From: Symsagittifera roscoffensis
Taxonomy: Eukaryota; Xenacoelomorpha; Acoela; Convolutidae
Length of the DNA: 64,000 nucleotides
Reading direction: 5' to 3'
Assembly: GCF_963678635.1 (NCBI RefSeq)
Contig: NC_087068.1
Coordinates: 9,370,027-9,434,026 of the forward strand
Of this stretch, positions 23,918 through 36,049 are shown in pieces. The position numbers and the translations under genes are program-made. The notes under the pieces are model-generated. The model saw nothing but the letters and a program-made list of their open reading frames with translations. It ran no database searches and was not told where the DNA came from. Each line of letters starts with the position of its first letter. The first letter of the stretch is position 1.

Positions 23918-24953
23918 CTAATGCCCCAAAAAAACTAGACGATAGATAGTGTGATGACCATAATAATTTGGGTGATAGAGAAGGACATTTTGTTCTTCGT
24001 AACCAAATTTTGCTACGCATGTATAGTCGTCACCTTTATCCAGCGAAAAGACAACGGGGAAGAACAAATTCAGCTTGGAATGTGGCTTCTCATCACGGGG
24101 AGATACCGAATCGCGAAATGATTCTACGGACACAAATACCTAGATGATGTTTTAGTAGTACCATGGGCAGTGCAGATATTCACCCGTGCGAAGCGGAGAA
24201 ATTGCTGCATTTAAGGTAGCTGGATAAATTTAACAAAATTTGAAATAAAGGTCAAGATTAGACAAAAAGTGAAGAGAGCAAAGGTTGCTTAAATTTCAAC
24301 AGAAGTGGTATGGTGCAGTTTTTCCCCGAGATTGATAACCAAAATTTTACCCCAAAAAGGGATTATGTTGGCTTTTTATTAATGAAGAATTACGCTGAAA
24401 CTACCGAGTTAACTGATGAGAAATTTGTATCAAAAGAAGTCTCACAGTCCAAAAAACTCTAAAAGTTAAAACTTCAAAAAGTTTGCGTAACACGTATTTT
24501 CAGCCAAAATTGTAGTTCGTTGTGTCCGGTTATTTTAATCTGCACTGAATAAGCTTTAATGAAAACCAATGTGGCAGTGAATTGGATGAGAAATGCGTTT
24601 TTGTCCATCAAATTGAGTGCCCTGGATTCATTAATATCTCACGAAGGGTAGCGCCAGTGCATCGAATTGTCGAATCAGTCAAAAAACAAAGGCAGCCTCA
24701 AATTGTATCGGAATTCAGATCATTGATGGTTTCAAAAAACCATCATCCTTCCATTTTTTTTAAAATTAGCAACCCATAGGAAGTCGTTTAGGTTGTTGAG
24801 CTTAAGAAACTCCCTTAAATCAGTTGGCACAAAAACATGAGAAAGATTTTCCTCACTGTAAAAATTAGGCAAAATTTTTTTTGATGAAGATGACTGTTTA
24901 TGTTGAATACCAAACGCACCATAAATGGGATGCTTGACACCAGCAGTTGGCAT
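23918..24953. other. Unassigned region with protein-like open patches
   Basis: Several short frames have balanced amino-acid composition in otherwise AT-biased DNA: 23918-24133 (-), 24309-24463 (+), about 24555-24779 (+) and 24732-24953 (-). No domain was recognised and the frames conflict in strand. They could be relics of a retroelement or virus-like gene, or chance. Confidence 0.2.
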
Positions 24954-25026
24954 CTATACTGGAACAAATAAACATGACGAGTACTGGTTCGCAGTGCGTC
25001 AAGATTAATGAACCAAGTGAAAAAAG

Positions 25027-25107
25027 TAACGATCTAGAGTTGATGACTGATTAATGAAAGGATTTAGAGTTGATGAAAGACTAATGAAAGGATCTAGAGA
25101 CGATGAG
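25027..25107. repeat. Short tandem repeat beside the retroelement
   Basis: About 2.6 copies of a roughly 31-bp unit (gatttagagttgatgaaag...) end about 77 bp before the left LTR. Confidence 0.5.
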
Positions 25108-25184
25108 TGTGGTATGGGCAGCCGCAGCGGAGAACTTCAAATTATACTATATCTATACTACATAAGCATAAGATCAGAGAAATT

Positions 25185-25590
25185 TGAGTTAGGTTCGAGG
25201 TGTAACTCATAGAGTAATTTCGGATAGGGTACACCGTCTGCTCGTCATGCTACCTCATTTTCGGCCGGATAGATTCGTGCAACTTCTTAGTCTTATACCG
25301 ATCCTAGTCTACTTATATCTACTAGTCTCAGGGTGTTTAACTACTCTCTGCTAGGCTCAATATATCTAGAGTATACTGGCTTATTGCGATTGCTAAAGGT
25401 CTCTTGGAGAGGTAACTAATTTCTAAGTTAAATTCAAATCTCTCTGGTGCTGAAATTACAAGTAATTTCAGCACTTACAGATAAGTGGGTTGTTAGTTAG
25501 ATGAATCATGATTGGTTAATATTAAATAATTTATAGAGATAAAATATCCAATTTATAACCAATAATAAATATAGTTTATATCTGGTTCCA
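25185..25590 (-). repeat. 3' LTR of the Ty3/gypsy element
   Basis: Matches 42730-43123 along its length. On the minus strand it begins TGGAACCAGATATAAAC and ends CCTAACTCA. Contains a perfect hairpin at 25447-25474 (13-bp arms, 2-nt spacer). Confidence 0.93.
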
Positions 25591-25604
25591 CCCATCCGGG
25601 GTTT
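25591..25604 (-). promoter_or_regulatory. Candidate polypurine tract
   Basis: Minus-strand sequence immediately 5' of the 3' LTR reads ...ccccGGATGGG. It is short and only partly purine; placement rests on position. Confidence 0.35.
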
Positions 25605-27177
25605 ACAGAGTTTTTTAATCTTGTATCTTCTATCTGTAATGGAGGATGGAGGATGACCTTTGATATTTGGCGAGCATCATTTATTGTTTTGTTCTTGGAG
25701 AAGAAAGCTCCAGGAAGCTGGAGTCGTCGATATGAAGTTGTTAGTTATCGTTTGACAAAGACTATGGCCGCCAACGAAGTCAATCTGATTTCAAGATGGT
25801 TTGTTATGATCGTCTGTTCTTGATTGGTTGTAGAGAACTATGTTTCGATCTGGTTTGGGAATTGCGTGAAACTCGAGTTTGGAGGGAATGCCTGGTAGCT
25901 CAGATTTGTACGTATACTTGAACATCGAGGTGGTCATTGGTCTGGTTCAATGAAGTCCTTTTCTGCGAAGTCAAGTCGTACTCTAAATCTTTTTTGAGTC
26001 GTGTTTGTGGGCGGCATATCGGTTGTGTTTATCCATTCTGTAAGTTGAGTGTGATGGGGTCGTCTAGTCTTCGGATGCTCGTTTTTGTGGTTGTGTGTAA
26101 TCTATATACTGCATACTATGATTTACATTTTATAAAATTCAAATTTTTAGTTATAATTTTGGTTAATTGTTTTCGCAAAAGCGGTTTAGTTTTAGTTCAA
26201 CTATTTTTAAGAGTTACTCACACTTGAGTACCTCTTGTCAAAAATATGATGTGGTCACAAAGTGTGGGTGTAGCACGGTGGGTTAGGCCGGCTATAGAGC
26301 ATGCTCAGGACGTCCTCTCTGGTGGGTTAGGCCAGGAGTGGGAGTATAATTTCGTGCTGGTTTTTTAAGGGGTTCTGTTTTGTGTTAACTTTTGATGTTA
26401 TATTATTTCTGGTTCTCCTTTTGTTTCGTTGGTTGTGTCCTTTTCTCAAAAATCTAATTGTTTTTAGTTTGGGTTTGTCTTGCGACTTTTTGATGTTTTA
26501 TGATTTCTTTTTTAGACTTGGTAATAGTCTTCAAAAGAAGAAATTATCCAGTTTTAAGCTGGTTTAATCCGGTTTGTGTACCGTAGGTTTTCTTTTCTTA
26601 GTCGTGCTGTTAGTTTATGGTTTATGGTGTTTAGTAAGCTGCGTTGGTTAGTTTGGTTATAATATAATTCCATTCCAACCGGGTTAAAGGAAAAGTGGAA
26701 ACTTGTTATTGCTTGTTTGAGTTGTTGTTAGTGCAAACTTAAAACTTGAATTCATTATTTTAAACAATTCTTCGTGGGCGAGCTGTGCGATTGTGGATAG
26801 AATTTCTGTGCGTTTGAACAGAAGTTATAGAAAAGGTTAGTACTGCATTTCATTGTATGAATTTACTGCTTTTAAGACTAAATTTTACTGCTTATGGGGT
26901 TGAAAAATATAAATTGATTATCATCGTACTTCAAGTTACTACATTTAGGGAAATAATTTAGAAATGAGTTTACTGCTGTGAATTGACTTTTACTGCATCA
27001 TTTAGTGCTGTTGGTTTTATAGAGTTTAATAAGAAAAATAGAGTTTGTATTTTTATTTGTTTTTTCTTGTTTGTAGGTGATCGTGGTGTGAAGACTAAAG
27101 AAAATGTAAATTACTGAATAGAATGGTTAGTTTTTTTTAAATTAGTTAGTTGTAAAATTATTAAATTCATAGTTACC
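25605..27177 (-). other. Non-coding 3' region of the retroelement
   Basis: No convincing minus-strand frame. A direct repeat 'ggtgggttaggcc' occurs twice at about 26279 and 26320. Confidence 0.4.
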
Positions 27178-27732
27178 TTAGTCGTAGGGAAAGAAGCCAT
27201 GAGGGAAAACATCGTGAATAGCATCTGATGTGGTTAGTAATTTTGCTAGTATGCGTATGATGCTTTTAGTTTGTAGCAGTGGCCAGAGTAATTGAAGTGT
27301 TTTGATTGTTTTTAGTTCTTTGGTGCCTACTGCAAACTCGTGAGGTGTGTTTTGAATTAGGTTGTAAATTTTGTGATTGTATTTAGTGTTATGGATGAAA
27401 TCTAAAATGGGTACTTCTATAGGTTGAATATATTCATGCGGAATGATCAGGGGTTGGGATTCTTCGTCGTTGAAGGTCTTCGTGAGGGGACAAAATATAT
27501 ACATTTGAGTGATTGGGTCATAATTCCGGAGGATGCCTTGAAAGTTAGTATTTTTAATGCAATACGTGAAGTTTAGAAAAAACGGTGAGGTGTATTTGGA
27601 ATTTATGAATTCAAATCTTTTGTCAGGTTGTCGTGATGGTGTGTGTGTATGAAAATGATTTTGAATGAAACGATAATAAGTGAGGGTGTGTGTTTGCTTA
27701 GTTCTCAACATGATGTCATGTGAGCAGTGCAA
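27178..27732 (-). CDS. Retroelement accessory ORF, 184 codons, function unknown
   Basis: The most intact frame after env and the last before the 3' LTR. Soluble-looking, His/Thr/Ile/Leu-rich, with no predicted membrane segment and no recognised domain. Possibly an extra gene of the element or the end of a longer broken frame. Confidence 0.45.
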   Translation of the reverse strand: MHCSHDIMLRTKQTHTLTYYRFIQNHFHTHTPSRQPDKRFEFINSKYTSPFFLNFTYCIKNTNFQGILRNYDPITQMYIFCPLTKTFNDEESQPLIIPHEYIQPIEVPILDFIHNTKYNHKIYNLIQNTPHEFAVGTKELKTIKTLQLLWPLLQTKSIIRILAKLLTTSDAIHDVFPHGFFPYD

Positions 27733-28273
27733 ATCACGTTTTTTTTTGGTGTGAGGAAATGAAAGGTTAGTGAAAATGTTTGAAATTTTTCGTGAAATGA
27801 TTCGTATGCTTGAATGTCTGATAGTGCTTCTGAAACAATGTGATCATGCTTTTTATCGAGTATGTTCGGTGTGAATAAGTAGGATGTTTTAATGAAAAAT
27901 TTTTCTGTTAATTGTGGATTTGCGATTTGATCGTCGTCAAGAAATTGATCTTGATTAGATCGGATGATGTTATGATCATAATATTCAATTGAAAAGTCGT
28001 TAGCGCGGGGTGCAGTTAATGTTTTCAGTAATTTTTTATATCCTACGTATGTAAATTGTCTGGATGTTAGTGATGTGGTTAGACTAAATAATTAGTTCTT
28101 ATTTCTTTCTATATCTTTTGTGGTGTTGAGGAGTGGTAGCGTACGGGGGTTAGTGAAAATATAATAAGCTGTTCAATGAAGTGTGGGTAATAATACAGGT
28201 TCGTCTACGAAATGATGTGGTTCAAGGTTAGGGTCGGATTGATTTAAGGTGTTTTGGGGAAAGAAAGGCAGGG
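27733..28273 (-). pseudogene. Degenerate retroelement coding remnant
   Basis: Short protein-like minus-strand patches separated by stops lie between the accessory frame and the Ser/Thr/Pro-rich frame. No domain recognised. Confidence 0.25.
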
Positions 28274-28537
28274 TTATTTGATGGTAATTTGGAGTATTGG
28301 TGTGGTCTGGATGATAACGTATTCTCGGGCGGTTCCGGGTTTGAATGGGAACGGGTGATTTGGGAATTTCCGTTTAAAAGTTCTATAAGCACGATTAGTA
28401 CTAGTGGATGTTTCTGTTGATGTGGATGAATGAGCTAATGATGGGGTATAATCTGAAATTGGTGTAGGTGTTGTTGGATTTGATGATGTTTTTGTTGATG
28501 ATAGTTGGTGAATAGCGAGAGTATGGGGAGATAGCAA
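28274..28537 (-). pseudogene. Retroelement ORF fragment, Ser/Thr/Pro-rich then basic
   Basis: 87 codons: a low-complexity Ser/Thr/Pro stretch followed by an Arg/Lys/Pro segment. Could continue the frame at 28694-29203. No known domain. Confidence 0.35.
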
Positions 28538-28693
28538 CAGTTGTTGGAGTGTTATAGAATTATCTAATTCTTCGGAAATTTGAATATTAGCTGGGGAATT
28601 GTTGGCGGAGCGTTCGTTATTGAATGGGGAGTAGGTTGGGGTTACTTGAGAAGGAGTGTAGGGAGATCTACATTGGTTTTGCGGTTGAATAGG

Positions 28694-29203
28694 TCAGAAG
28701 GGAGGTTTTGAGAAGGTTGAAGAGCTGGTCGGGGTATGAGTAGAAGGGGATGGTTCGGAATCTGCGAACTCATCGGGAGTTTCTATATCGGAGTTATTGA
28801 ATTGTGATATTGTTTTATAAATTGTGATATCTGAGTTAGTGTCAGAATTCATGCCTGATGATGTATTAGTTTGTGGTGAATCAAGTGGCGGAAAAGCAAA
28901 AAGTGGGATAATAGGGAGTGGATTTTGGAGGTTGGCAGGGTGGGAGTTTGATTGATGGAGTGATCCAATTTGTCTGCTCATCATGGGCTGAAAAAAATGA
29001 TTACTTTGAGACTGAAAAGTGGTGGTATAGGGCTGTTCAATGATTTGTTCGTATGTATCGTCAATTGGAGGGTGTTGTGTCACTGTATGTTGAATGGGGC
29101 TTTGTATGTGGCTGGGTCTTAAATTTGGAGGGTTTATGATTGCTAGGTTTCGAAAATTTCGTGAAACTAATGATAATGGATGGTTATGATGTAGATTTGG
29201 CAA
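28694..29203 (-). CDS. Retroelement ORF, low-complexity (Pro/Ser/Asn/His) polypeptide
   Basis: 169 codons, disordered composition. Upstream on the minus strand lie two hydrophobic segments (29300-29572), so this could be the cytoplasmic tail of the envelope-like product rather than a separate gene. Confidence 0.4.
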   Translation of the reverse strand: MPNLHHNHPLSLVSRNFRNLAIINPPNLRPSHIQSPIQHTVTQHPPIDDTYEQIIEQPYTTTFQSQSNHFFQPMMSRQIGSLHQSNSHPANLQNPLPIIPLFAFPPLDSPQTNTSSGMNSDTNSDITIYKTISQFNNSDIETPDEFADSEPSPSTHTPTSSSTFSKPPF

Positions 29204-29299
29204 ATGGGGTGCTGTAGGTAATGCATTTGTGTTATTGTTTGACTCGTCGTACGTGTTGGGGTTTGTTGATAGTTTTGTATTATATTCCCTGATTTGTGC

Positions 29300-29572
29300 A
29301 TCTAAGAGGATTTTATTTATTGATAATGAAAATATTCCAAAAAATCCTGCAAATAATATGCGTGCTACGCTGGCTTGTCGGTTTACCTGTGTATGTAATG
29401 CGCATGTACTATAGATTCTTTTTAGTAGTCAGAAAAGAAGTCCAATAAAGTTAAACATGGCGTATAAGATTGTCAATCTTTCTAAGATGTAGTATGGCCA
29501 TCCTAGAAAGGCTAAAACTTCGTTCTTGAGAATTACAAAACTAAAAATATTGATTGGTGGTCGATACTTTTT
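29300..29572 (-). pseudogene. Env-like region: C-terminal membrane segments
   Basis: Minus-strand reading shows two hydrophobic stretches: one at about 29430-29560 (includes FLGWPYYILERLTILYAM) and a second at about 29305-29375 (includes ILFAGFFGIFSLSI). They follow the env-like ectodomain, as a transmembrane anchor would. Interrupted by a stop between them. Confidence 0.45.
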
Positions 29573-30143
29573 ACCGTTTAGGTAATTGTAATCTTTTATT
29601 TCTTTAAAATATCCGCTGTAACCTTGTGTGTAAATATCTGAAAATCCTACTGTTTCTGCAAGTTTTCGTAAGTTTTGATCTATTGATTGTCGTTGTATTG
29701 TGTCCTTTTACGTAAGTAGTTCTTGAAATTGCTGTGTACGTATATGGTGTTGTATGTCTGATTTAGAATAGATACCTATCGATTGTAAATCAATATTTGG
29801 ATTGCGGGCTATAGCTCTAATGCTTTCAGGTGAAAACTTTTTTAATGGTGGCATTAATGTTGGGTATGGTGTCAGTAGATAGTATTTATCTTCGTCGGGA
29901 TTTTATTGTACAACGTTTTGGCTATTTTCTGATCCACATGGTACTGCTGTATCCCAAAAATATGTTCGTCTTGAGAGTGTATCAACAAAATATACTTTAT
30001 TTTTGTAGAATATGTGGATTCTTTTGTAACATCTTTTATCTTCAAAAACGTATAAAGGTGATACTTTTTGGAACAAGTGTAATACCATAAGATGATTCCT
30101 TCATAATAAAATAAATAAAATTTGATCTATTTCCGGATAACAA

Positions 30144-31478
30144 TTATCCTGCATATGGTATTTTGAGAACTGCTAGTGCTAGTGACTGTAGAATTTGTGT
30201 TCTTTCAAGTTCACATAATTGATGTAGTGTTTCTAATTCTGAGAATGACATTTCTTGAAAAATTCTGCTTATTGTGTAATCTAGTTTCATATTCAAATGT
30301 ATATCATAATGAATTGCGCCAAAATATGTGCGGTTCATAAGTGATAGTTCTTATAACCGTGTACTATCTGCGTCTTGTGGTTTTAATTTTCCACCGATTT
30401 GTCCTATGTTTTTCTGAAATTTTACTGAAACATAAGAGTTTCCGTCGGTAAGTGAATGAGATGTGGCCATGAGGTTTATAATTAGATGTCCTGTAATCAT
30501 GTCTAAACTATGTTCGTATTCGACAAGGATTTCTGAATACTGTGTTTTGTAAATTGGCTTTTTAGATTTACATGCTAGTTCTGTTTCTGGGTATATTTGA
30601 AATCGTGTTAGTTTATTATCTCTATTGTGGAGGTTCGTAAATTTATCGTTAATATTTCTATTTTGATCGGGGTTTACTTCTTCAAATAGAATTGATTCAA
30701 TAAAACATTTTTGGTGAAATTTTATCATTCTAGCGTGTTTTTTTGCTACTTGAAAAACTGTGCAGGTTTCTTCAGGAAACCATACAATGGTTGATTGCGT
30801 TCGTGTTGTAGGATCGCAATATCCTTGGTCATTTTTGCAAGGGAGTCGAATGCCTTGGTAAAGAATTGTGTCGTCTTTTAAATCTGCTGTAAGTTGTACT
30901 TTTTCAAGTTGTATTTTACAGTCAAAAAACATTATTTCTTGATGTCCTTTATGTTTTGTGTCTGCTTTGCAATTTGAGGGATCAATTATACCTATATGTG
31001 GAATCCAGTGTTTATCATGTAGATCGTATGTCAATCTTCCGTGTGTTCCACGAAAAGGGAAACTTGTGTCTAGTCTCACGTGACCTTGGTGTTTTTTTTC
31101 AAGTTCTGCTTGATGTGCTAAGTCTGGGAAAACTTGAAAATTTACAAGTTTTCTATTTGTGCCAAGGTTTTGTGTTAAGTTTAATCGTTTAAGTTCGTTT
31201 ATACAATCTTGAGGGCTAAGGTGTAGTAATCTTTCTATATTACTCTGATAGAAAGATTCGTGATCTAATCGGTTTTTATTTCCGTTTGAGACTTGCGAGC
31301 AATGTACTTTCTTTTCGGAAAATGTTGCTATAAATTTGTATCCTGTTAATGTTGTTGATCGGGCTTTTGAGTATAGTGTGGCTACTACATTTGTTGTTTC
31401 TATAGCTTGTGGTTCGGATTCACATTGTGTGACTTGGTTTATAGCATATTTGTGTAGCGTTTTTTTTGTTCGTTTTCT
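30144..31478 (-). pseudogene. Env-like glycoprotein region of the retroelement
   Basis: The minus frame is open from about 31478 to 30351 and resumes to 30144 after one stop. The stretch is mixed polar with scattered Cys and ends in a heptad-like Leu/Glu segment near 30190-30240 before the membrane region. Position after integrase plus a downstream anchor argues for an envelope gene. Homology to a named env family was not established, and no intact product is possible from this copy. Confidence 0.5.
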
Positions 31479-32246
31479 TCACAATCATAGTGTGTTACTA
31501 ATAAATCCTGAGGTCCTGTGCGAGGAGATGGATTTGTATTTTGTTCAAAAATAATTAGAAAAAGTAGGTGTTGAAATGTAAATACTTTTAGAATATACAT
31601 GTGTATGATAATCCTGAGTATGGGTTATAAAAAATAATATATCCAATTGTGTTTTTGCTATATCTATCGTATTTATATATAACTTCAGTTGTTATAAATG
31701 GGGGAGGTAGTAATTGAGCTTTTATTTTTGGTGGGCTCAGGGGAAAGGGGTGTTGAACAATATTATTTAGTCTGATTGTGATTTCAAATTTTAATTGGAG
31801 ACTATTTTGTTGAAGTATTTGAATGTTGTGTTCTTGAATATCTTTGTGAATATCTTGTCTATATTGTAATCTACTTAGTGCCCAACTGTGGAGTCGGCTA
31901 CTTTCTTGATAATGTCCAAATAGTGGGGGAGGTGCTACGAAGGTATTCCAATCAATTCGTAGAGGAGTGTTTGTCGATGATTGTTCTTGGTATCTAGCGT
32001 CAAGGTTGGTGGGGAAATTAAGAGGGAAGAGTGTTGGTGATATTTGACTTAAAGATGGTGTTGATGGGAGTGAAAGTGTTTCTGGCAGGGATAATAGCGT
32101 TGTATCAGAAGAAATATCTATTAGTTCATTTACTATATTTGGTTCGCCTTGGGTATATGAGTGTGCTATTCAATATGGTGGTCGTTCGGTGGTGTCTGGG
32201 GGGTTAAAATGGTTTTCTCGGATTTGTTGTGATGTTGGGGTTGAAC

Positions 32247-32654
32247 CTAGATAGTCTGAGGGAATATTTGAGGTGCTATGTTGTGAAAGAAGTGTGGGAG
32301 TTTCTGGTAATGTACTGCTTGAAAGTTCTGAGGTAGTTGGTGTTGGTGATTGGGGTATATTAAAACGAACTCAGGGGGTTTGAAAATTTCTATTTCGTCG
32401 CGGATGTATAATTTTTTATGTATTTCAGGTGTATTTTGATTTTGGCTAATGCGTATGACTCGATTGAGATCTTGTTGCAAGGTGGGATATAAATTATATG
32501 TTGGTTCGCTTAAAGATGCTTGGCAATTAACTGGTTCTAATGGTTCAGATAGGAAGTATATTTCAAATAGGGAATAGAAAATTAAAAAAAGATTGCAAAA
32601 AATTATAGAAAGGATTATGAGGGGTTCAAAAGTTTCAATGAAAAAAAATAGCAA
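32247..32654 (-). CDS. Retroelement ORF with N-terminal membrane segment, Pro-rich tail
   Basis: 135 codons. Residues about 11-35 are strongly hydrophobic (LIILSIIFCNLFLIFYSLF), then a Pro/Gln/His-rich tail. Lies between integrase and env-like regions; may be the N-terminal part of the env-like gene. Pro/Ser/Thr-rich patches continue to about 31760. Confidence 0.4.
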   Translation of the reverse strand: MLFFFIETFEPLIILSIIFCNLFLIFYSLFEIYFLSEPLEPVNCQASLSEPTYNLYPTLQQDLNRVIRISQNQNTPEIHKKLYIRDEIEIFKPPEFVLIYPNHQHQLPQNFQAVHYQKLPHFFHNIAPQIFPQTI

Positions 32655-33599
32655 AAATTTGAATATTGTAGAAAATTTTGTGAAAAGGTTTGAAAGTTTT
32701 TGTCTTAGGTTATCGACTGTTATAGAAAGAATTTTTTATAACTTTTTGGGCGAAATTCAAGTGTGGTCGGATTATTTATTGATTTTTTGACAAGTGGGTT
32801 GAGTTTTGTCAAAATTTGTTGAGGGCTATTTTTTCGGTGCTCGGGAGGTCTTCATAGTATTGTTTTCATTTGTTATATAAATGGGGGTATCTTTGGAATA
32901 TTTGTTCTTTAGGCCAAATGATCATGAATCTTTTTTACTTTAGACTAATTTGCCTTTTTTTGGTTAGAGGGTTTTTGGGGGTCTGGATTGGGAAAATATT
33001 ATTGATTTTTGCATAATATAATAGGGGAGGGTTGTAATATTGAAGTGGTGTTTATTTTATTTGTCAAGTTTTAGCAAGTTGCTTATTTTTGACCTGGAGG
33101 TCTTAAAGTTATAGTTATAGATATGCCTGGAGATTGATATCGGTCGGCTAATGAGTTTGTGTTAGAGATAGTATGGTGACAAATTTGAATGATTTCTATT
33201 GGCTGAATTTGAACTAGAATTTATTGAGTTTATTTTCAGCATGTTAATACGGAAATGTGAAAAATGAAAGTGATTAAAAAGAATATTGACGTTAATCAAA
33301 ATTAAAGTTGTTTTTGGAATTCAACTTTCTTCAACTTTCTTCAATATTTTAGAATGTAGAATGAATGTCTTATAATTTTTTCGTGGTTGACTTCTAAGTC
33401 GTGATGATTCTCTATGTTCGGATTTTTGTTGCTGATCCTAAGGTTTTTTCTGTCATTTTTCTATTTTTTTTCTTTATAAGATGTTTTTGGTTGTAGTATG
33501 TTTAATATTTGAGGGTTTGCATTTTGCTGTTGGATTGTTTTTTGATTGTTTTGGGTATTAACGGTTTGATTTTTTTCCGTTTGTGGGTTTTTTTGAACG

Positions 33600-35277
33600 A
33601 TGTGTAAACCTGTGAAAGAATATCATTGAGTTAATTCGCGGAGTGCGTATTCTATTGGGTAATAAGGTAATAAGTTTCTGCGGTTTTGAACGACTTCTTT
33701 TTTATTTGAATCAGTAAGTTTGTTTGTTTTTTCAGTAGGTTTATCAATTATTTGGTAGGGTCCTTTTCGAACTGGTTGTAATTTTTTGGAGATTCCTTTT
33801 TGTGTATTAAAATTAGGTATTAAAACAAATGTTCAAATTTTTAAGTCTGTAGCTGGCATGAAGCGTGAATTAATTTGCTTATTTATATTTTGCCTTTGAA
33901 ACAATTTCTTTGTTACTTTTTGGTATATTTCATTGTGTTTTTATCTCTGGTTAAAATCCATTCGGTATGTGTATCGGAAGCTAATTTAAAAATTTGTGGA
34001 TGATGAAAGTGGTCTTCATCATGTGTATGTAAGGGTAGATTATAACAAATTGAATCTTTATTTGGTTGGCAATATCCTTGCTGATTTTTATGGGCATTTG
34101 CTGTAAACATAATTGGTTTTCGTGGCTTTTGATTGAAAACCATTTCATAAATTGACATTCCTAGAGTTGTTGTGATTTGTGAATTATAGGATAATGGGAA
34201 TAATTTGACATCTGTTGACCATTCAGTGTATCGTGTATCATTTCCATTAATGATACATCGAAGATATTCTTGTAGTGAACGGTTCATACCTTCGACTAAT
34301 CCATTTGTCCAAGAAGCATGAGATGTACGTGGTTTATGCTTAATATTATACAGGTGGCATGATGTGATAATTTCATTATTAATGAAGTCTGTTCCATTAT
34401 CTGTAACTAGTATTTCGGGTAGTCCGAATTTAGCTATCCAATATTCGTAAATCATTGTATATGCGTAATAAGCATTACAATGTGGTACTGGGTTGAGTGC
34501 TACGTAGTGTGTAAACGCATCAATAATTGCCATAATATAAGAATTTTCTTCGGAGGATGGTGAAATTGGTCCTTTTGTGTCAAATGAAATTCTATGATTG
34601 AAATATAGACTTTGTCCTTTAAAATCTTGTTTTGGTGATATTTGTTTTTGATTTGGATAAGGTTTTTTAAATGACATATTATGCAATTGTTGCATAATAC
34701 TTTAATCCAAATTGGTGCATTTGGGAAGTAAAAGCTTTGTGTAAAATTTGAATGTCTTCTCTGATCCTGAGTGTCCTTTTGTATGTTGTACGTGTGATAT
34801 GTTGAATGCTATCAGCATCATACTGAGGGGGAGACAGGGTACTTTAAAATCAAGTGTCTGATATTCTAAGAGGTCTGTGATTTCATTAATGGTTGTTTTA
34901 TTATATTTTCTAAAGTATCGGAGGAGTGTTTTATTTCGTAATGTTATTGCATCAGCTTTTGCTGGCTTAGTTTTATACTTGTGCCATGATTTGAGTTGTC
35001 TGATTACGGGATCAAAAATTTGGTATTTTTGTAATAATTGTAGTGTTATTCTTTCTGTTGGTGGTAGAGAAATGTTTTCGACTTCTAATTTTGATAAGGG
35101 GATTGTGGCGAGTCGGTCATGAAGGTCAAAAACTTGATTTATTGTGTAATTTAAATCATTTAGTGGTGGTCCTGATAAATTTATTTTGTCAGTTAAATTT
35201 TCTTTTTCTATCAATGGGAAGGGGTCTTTTTTGTGTGGTTGTTGTTTGATTGTCTTTTGTTGGGTATTAATTTTCAT
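33600..35277 (-). pseudogene. Ty3/gypsy integrase
   Basis: Two main frames, 34702-35277 and 33913-34695, abut with a frame change inside the zinc-binding region. The His pair lies in HTKGH near 34790 and the Cys pair near 34680-34690. The catalytic core is clear: Asp in SFDTKGP (about 34577), Asp in VTDNGTDF (about 34400) and Glu in GLVEGMN (about 34300), the DD35E pattern of retroviral-type integrases. The C-terminal domain continues in degraded form to about 33600. Confidence 0.85.
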
Positions 35278-35440
35278 CCAATGTGAATAAGGAATTGGTT
35301 TAAATGTGGATGTTCCTAATAAATCTACTTCATAGTGAATATTTTGACAATCTAAATAGAGTGGGAAATGTCGTAAATTTTTTTTGTGACTGATCTATAT
35401 CCGTTTTTACTGCATATTTGCATTCTAATCTTGGTGATGT

Positions 35441-35821
35441 TTAATTTTTTGCAAGATAGAATTTAATATTCTGTGGTATTTCAACTGTAGTTTTTCGTGT
35501 AAGTAGTTCAGGTGTTGTATTTCTACTTAATGTATCTGGTAGTGCAAGATTTTTACCTGCTGTCCAAACTATATGTAAGTTTGGGAATTTCATTAAAATT
35601 ATTTGAAATCTGTAAACTCTATGGCTTGGATTTGATTTCTGTGTAAAAAGAAATATTATTGGTTTGTGATCTGTAAATAAAACTGTTGGATGTTTTGTTC
35701 CAAGTATCAGAAATTCATATTCTGTAAGTGTGTATATTATAGCTGTGCATTCTCTCATGAGAATAGAGAGTCGTAGTTCAGCTTGTGTAAATAAGCGAGA
35801 GTTTGCTGATATAAGATTCAT
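35441..35821 (-). pseudogene. Ty3/gypsy RNase H domain
   Basis: 126 codons with family landmarks: Glu in MRECTA, Asp in FTDHKP, and DTLSRN at the end. Nuclease of the RT/RNase H unit that degrades the RNA strand. The frame is broken from RT upstream. Confidence 0.82.
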
Positions 35822-36049
35822 TTTATTTGTTCCTTTGTGTGATTATAGTAATGCTGCGCCGATTCCAAAATTTGAAGCATCGCACATTGCGTAAAATGGT
35901 TGATTTGGATCTGGGATTGTATTTTGATATTTGTTCTGTTAACAATTTTTTAATTTCTTCGAATCTTGTTTGATGTTCGTTCAAAGTTGATGTTCGTTGA
36001 AGTATTCAAAGTTATTTTGTAATTGAATTTTGTATACATATTTACTTAG

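Noticed and set aside
23472-23949. Phe-rich 105-codon frame as a membrane protein
   Set aside because: Composition is what T-rich DNA gives by chance; no conserved pattern and overlapping frames look the same.
30351-31079. A host secreted protein on the minus strand
   Set aside because: It lies inside the LTR-bounded element, between integrase and the 3' LTR, so env-like is the simpler reading.
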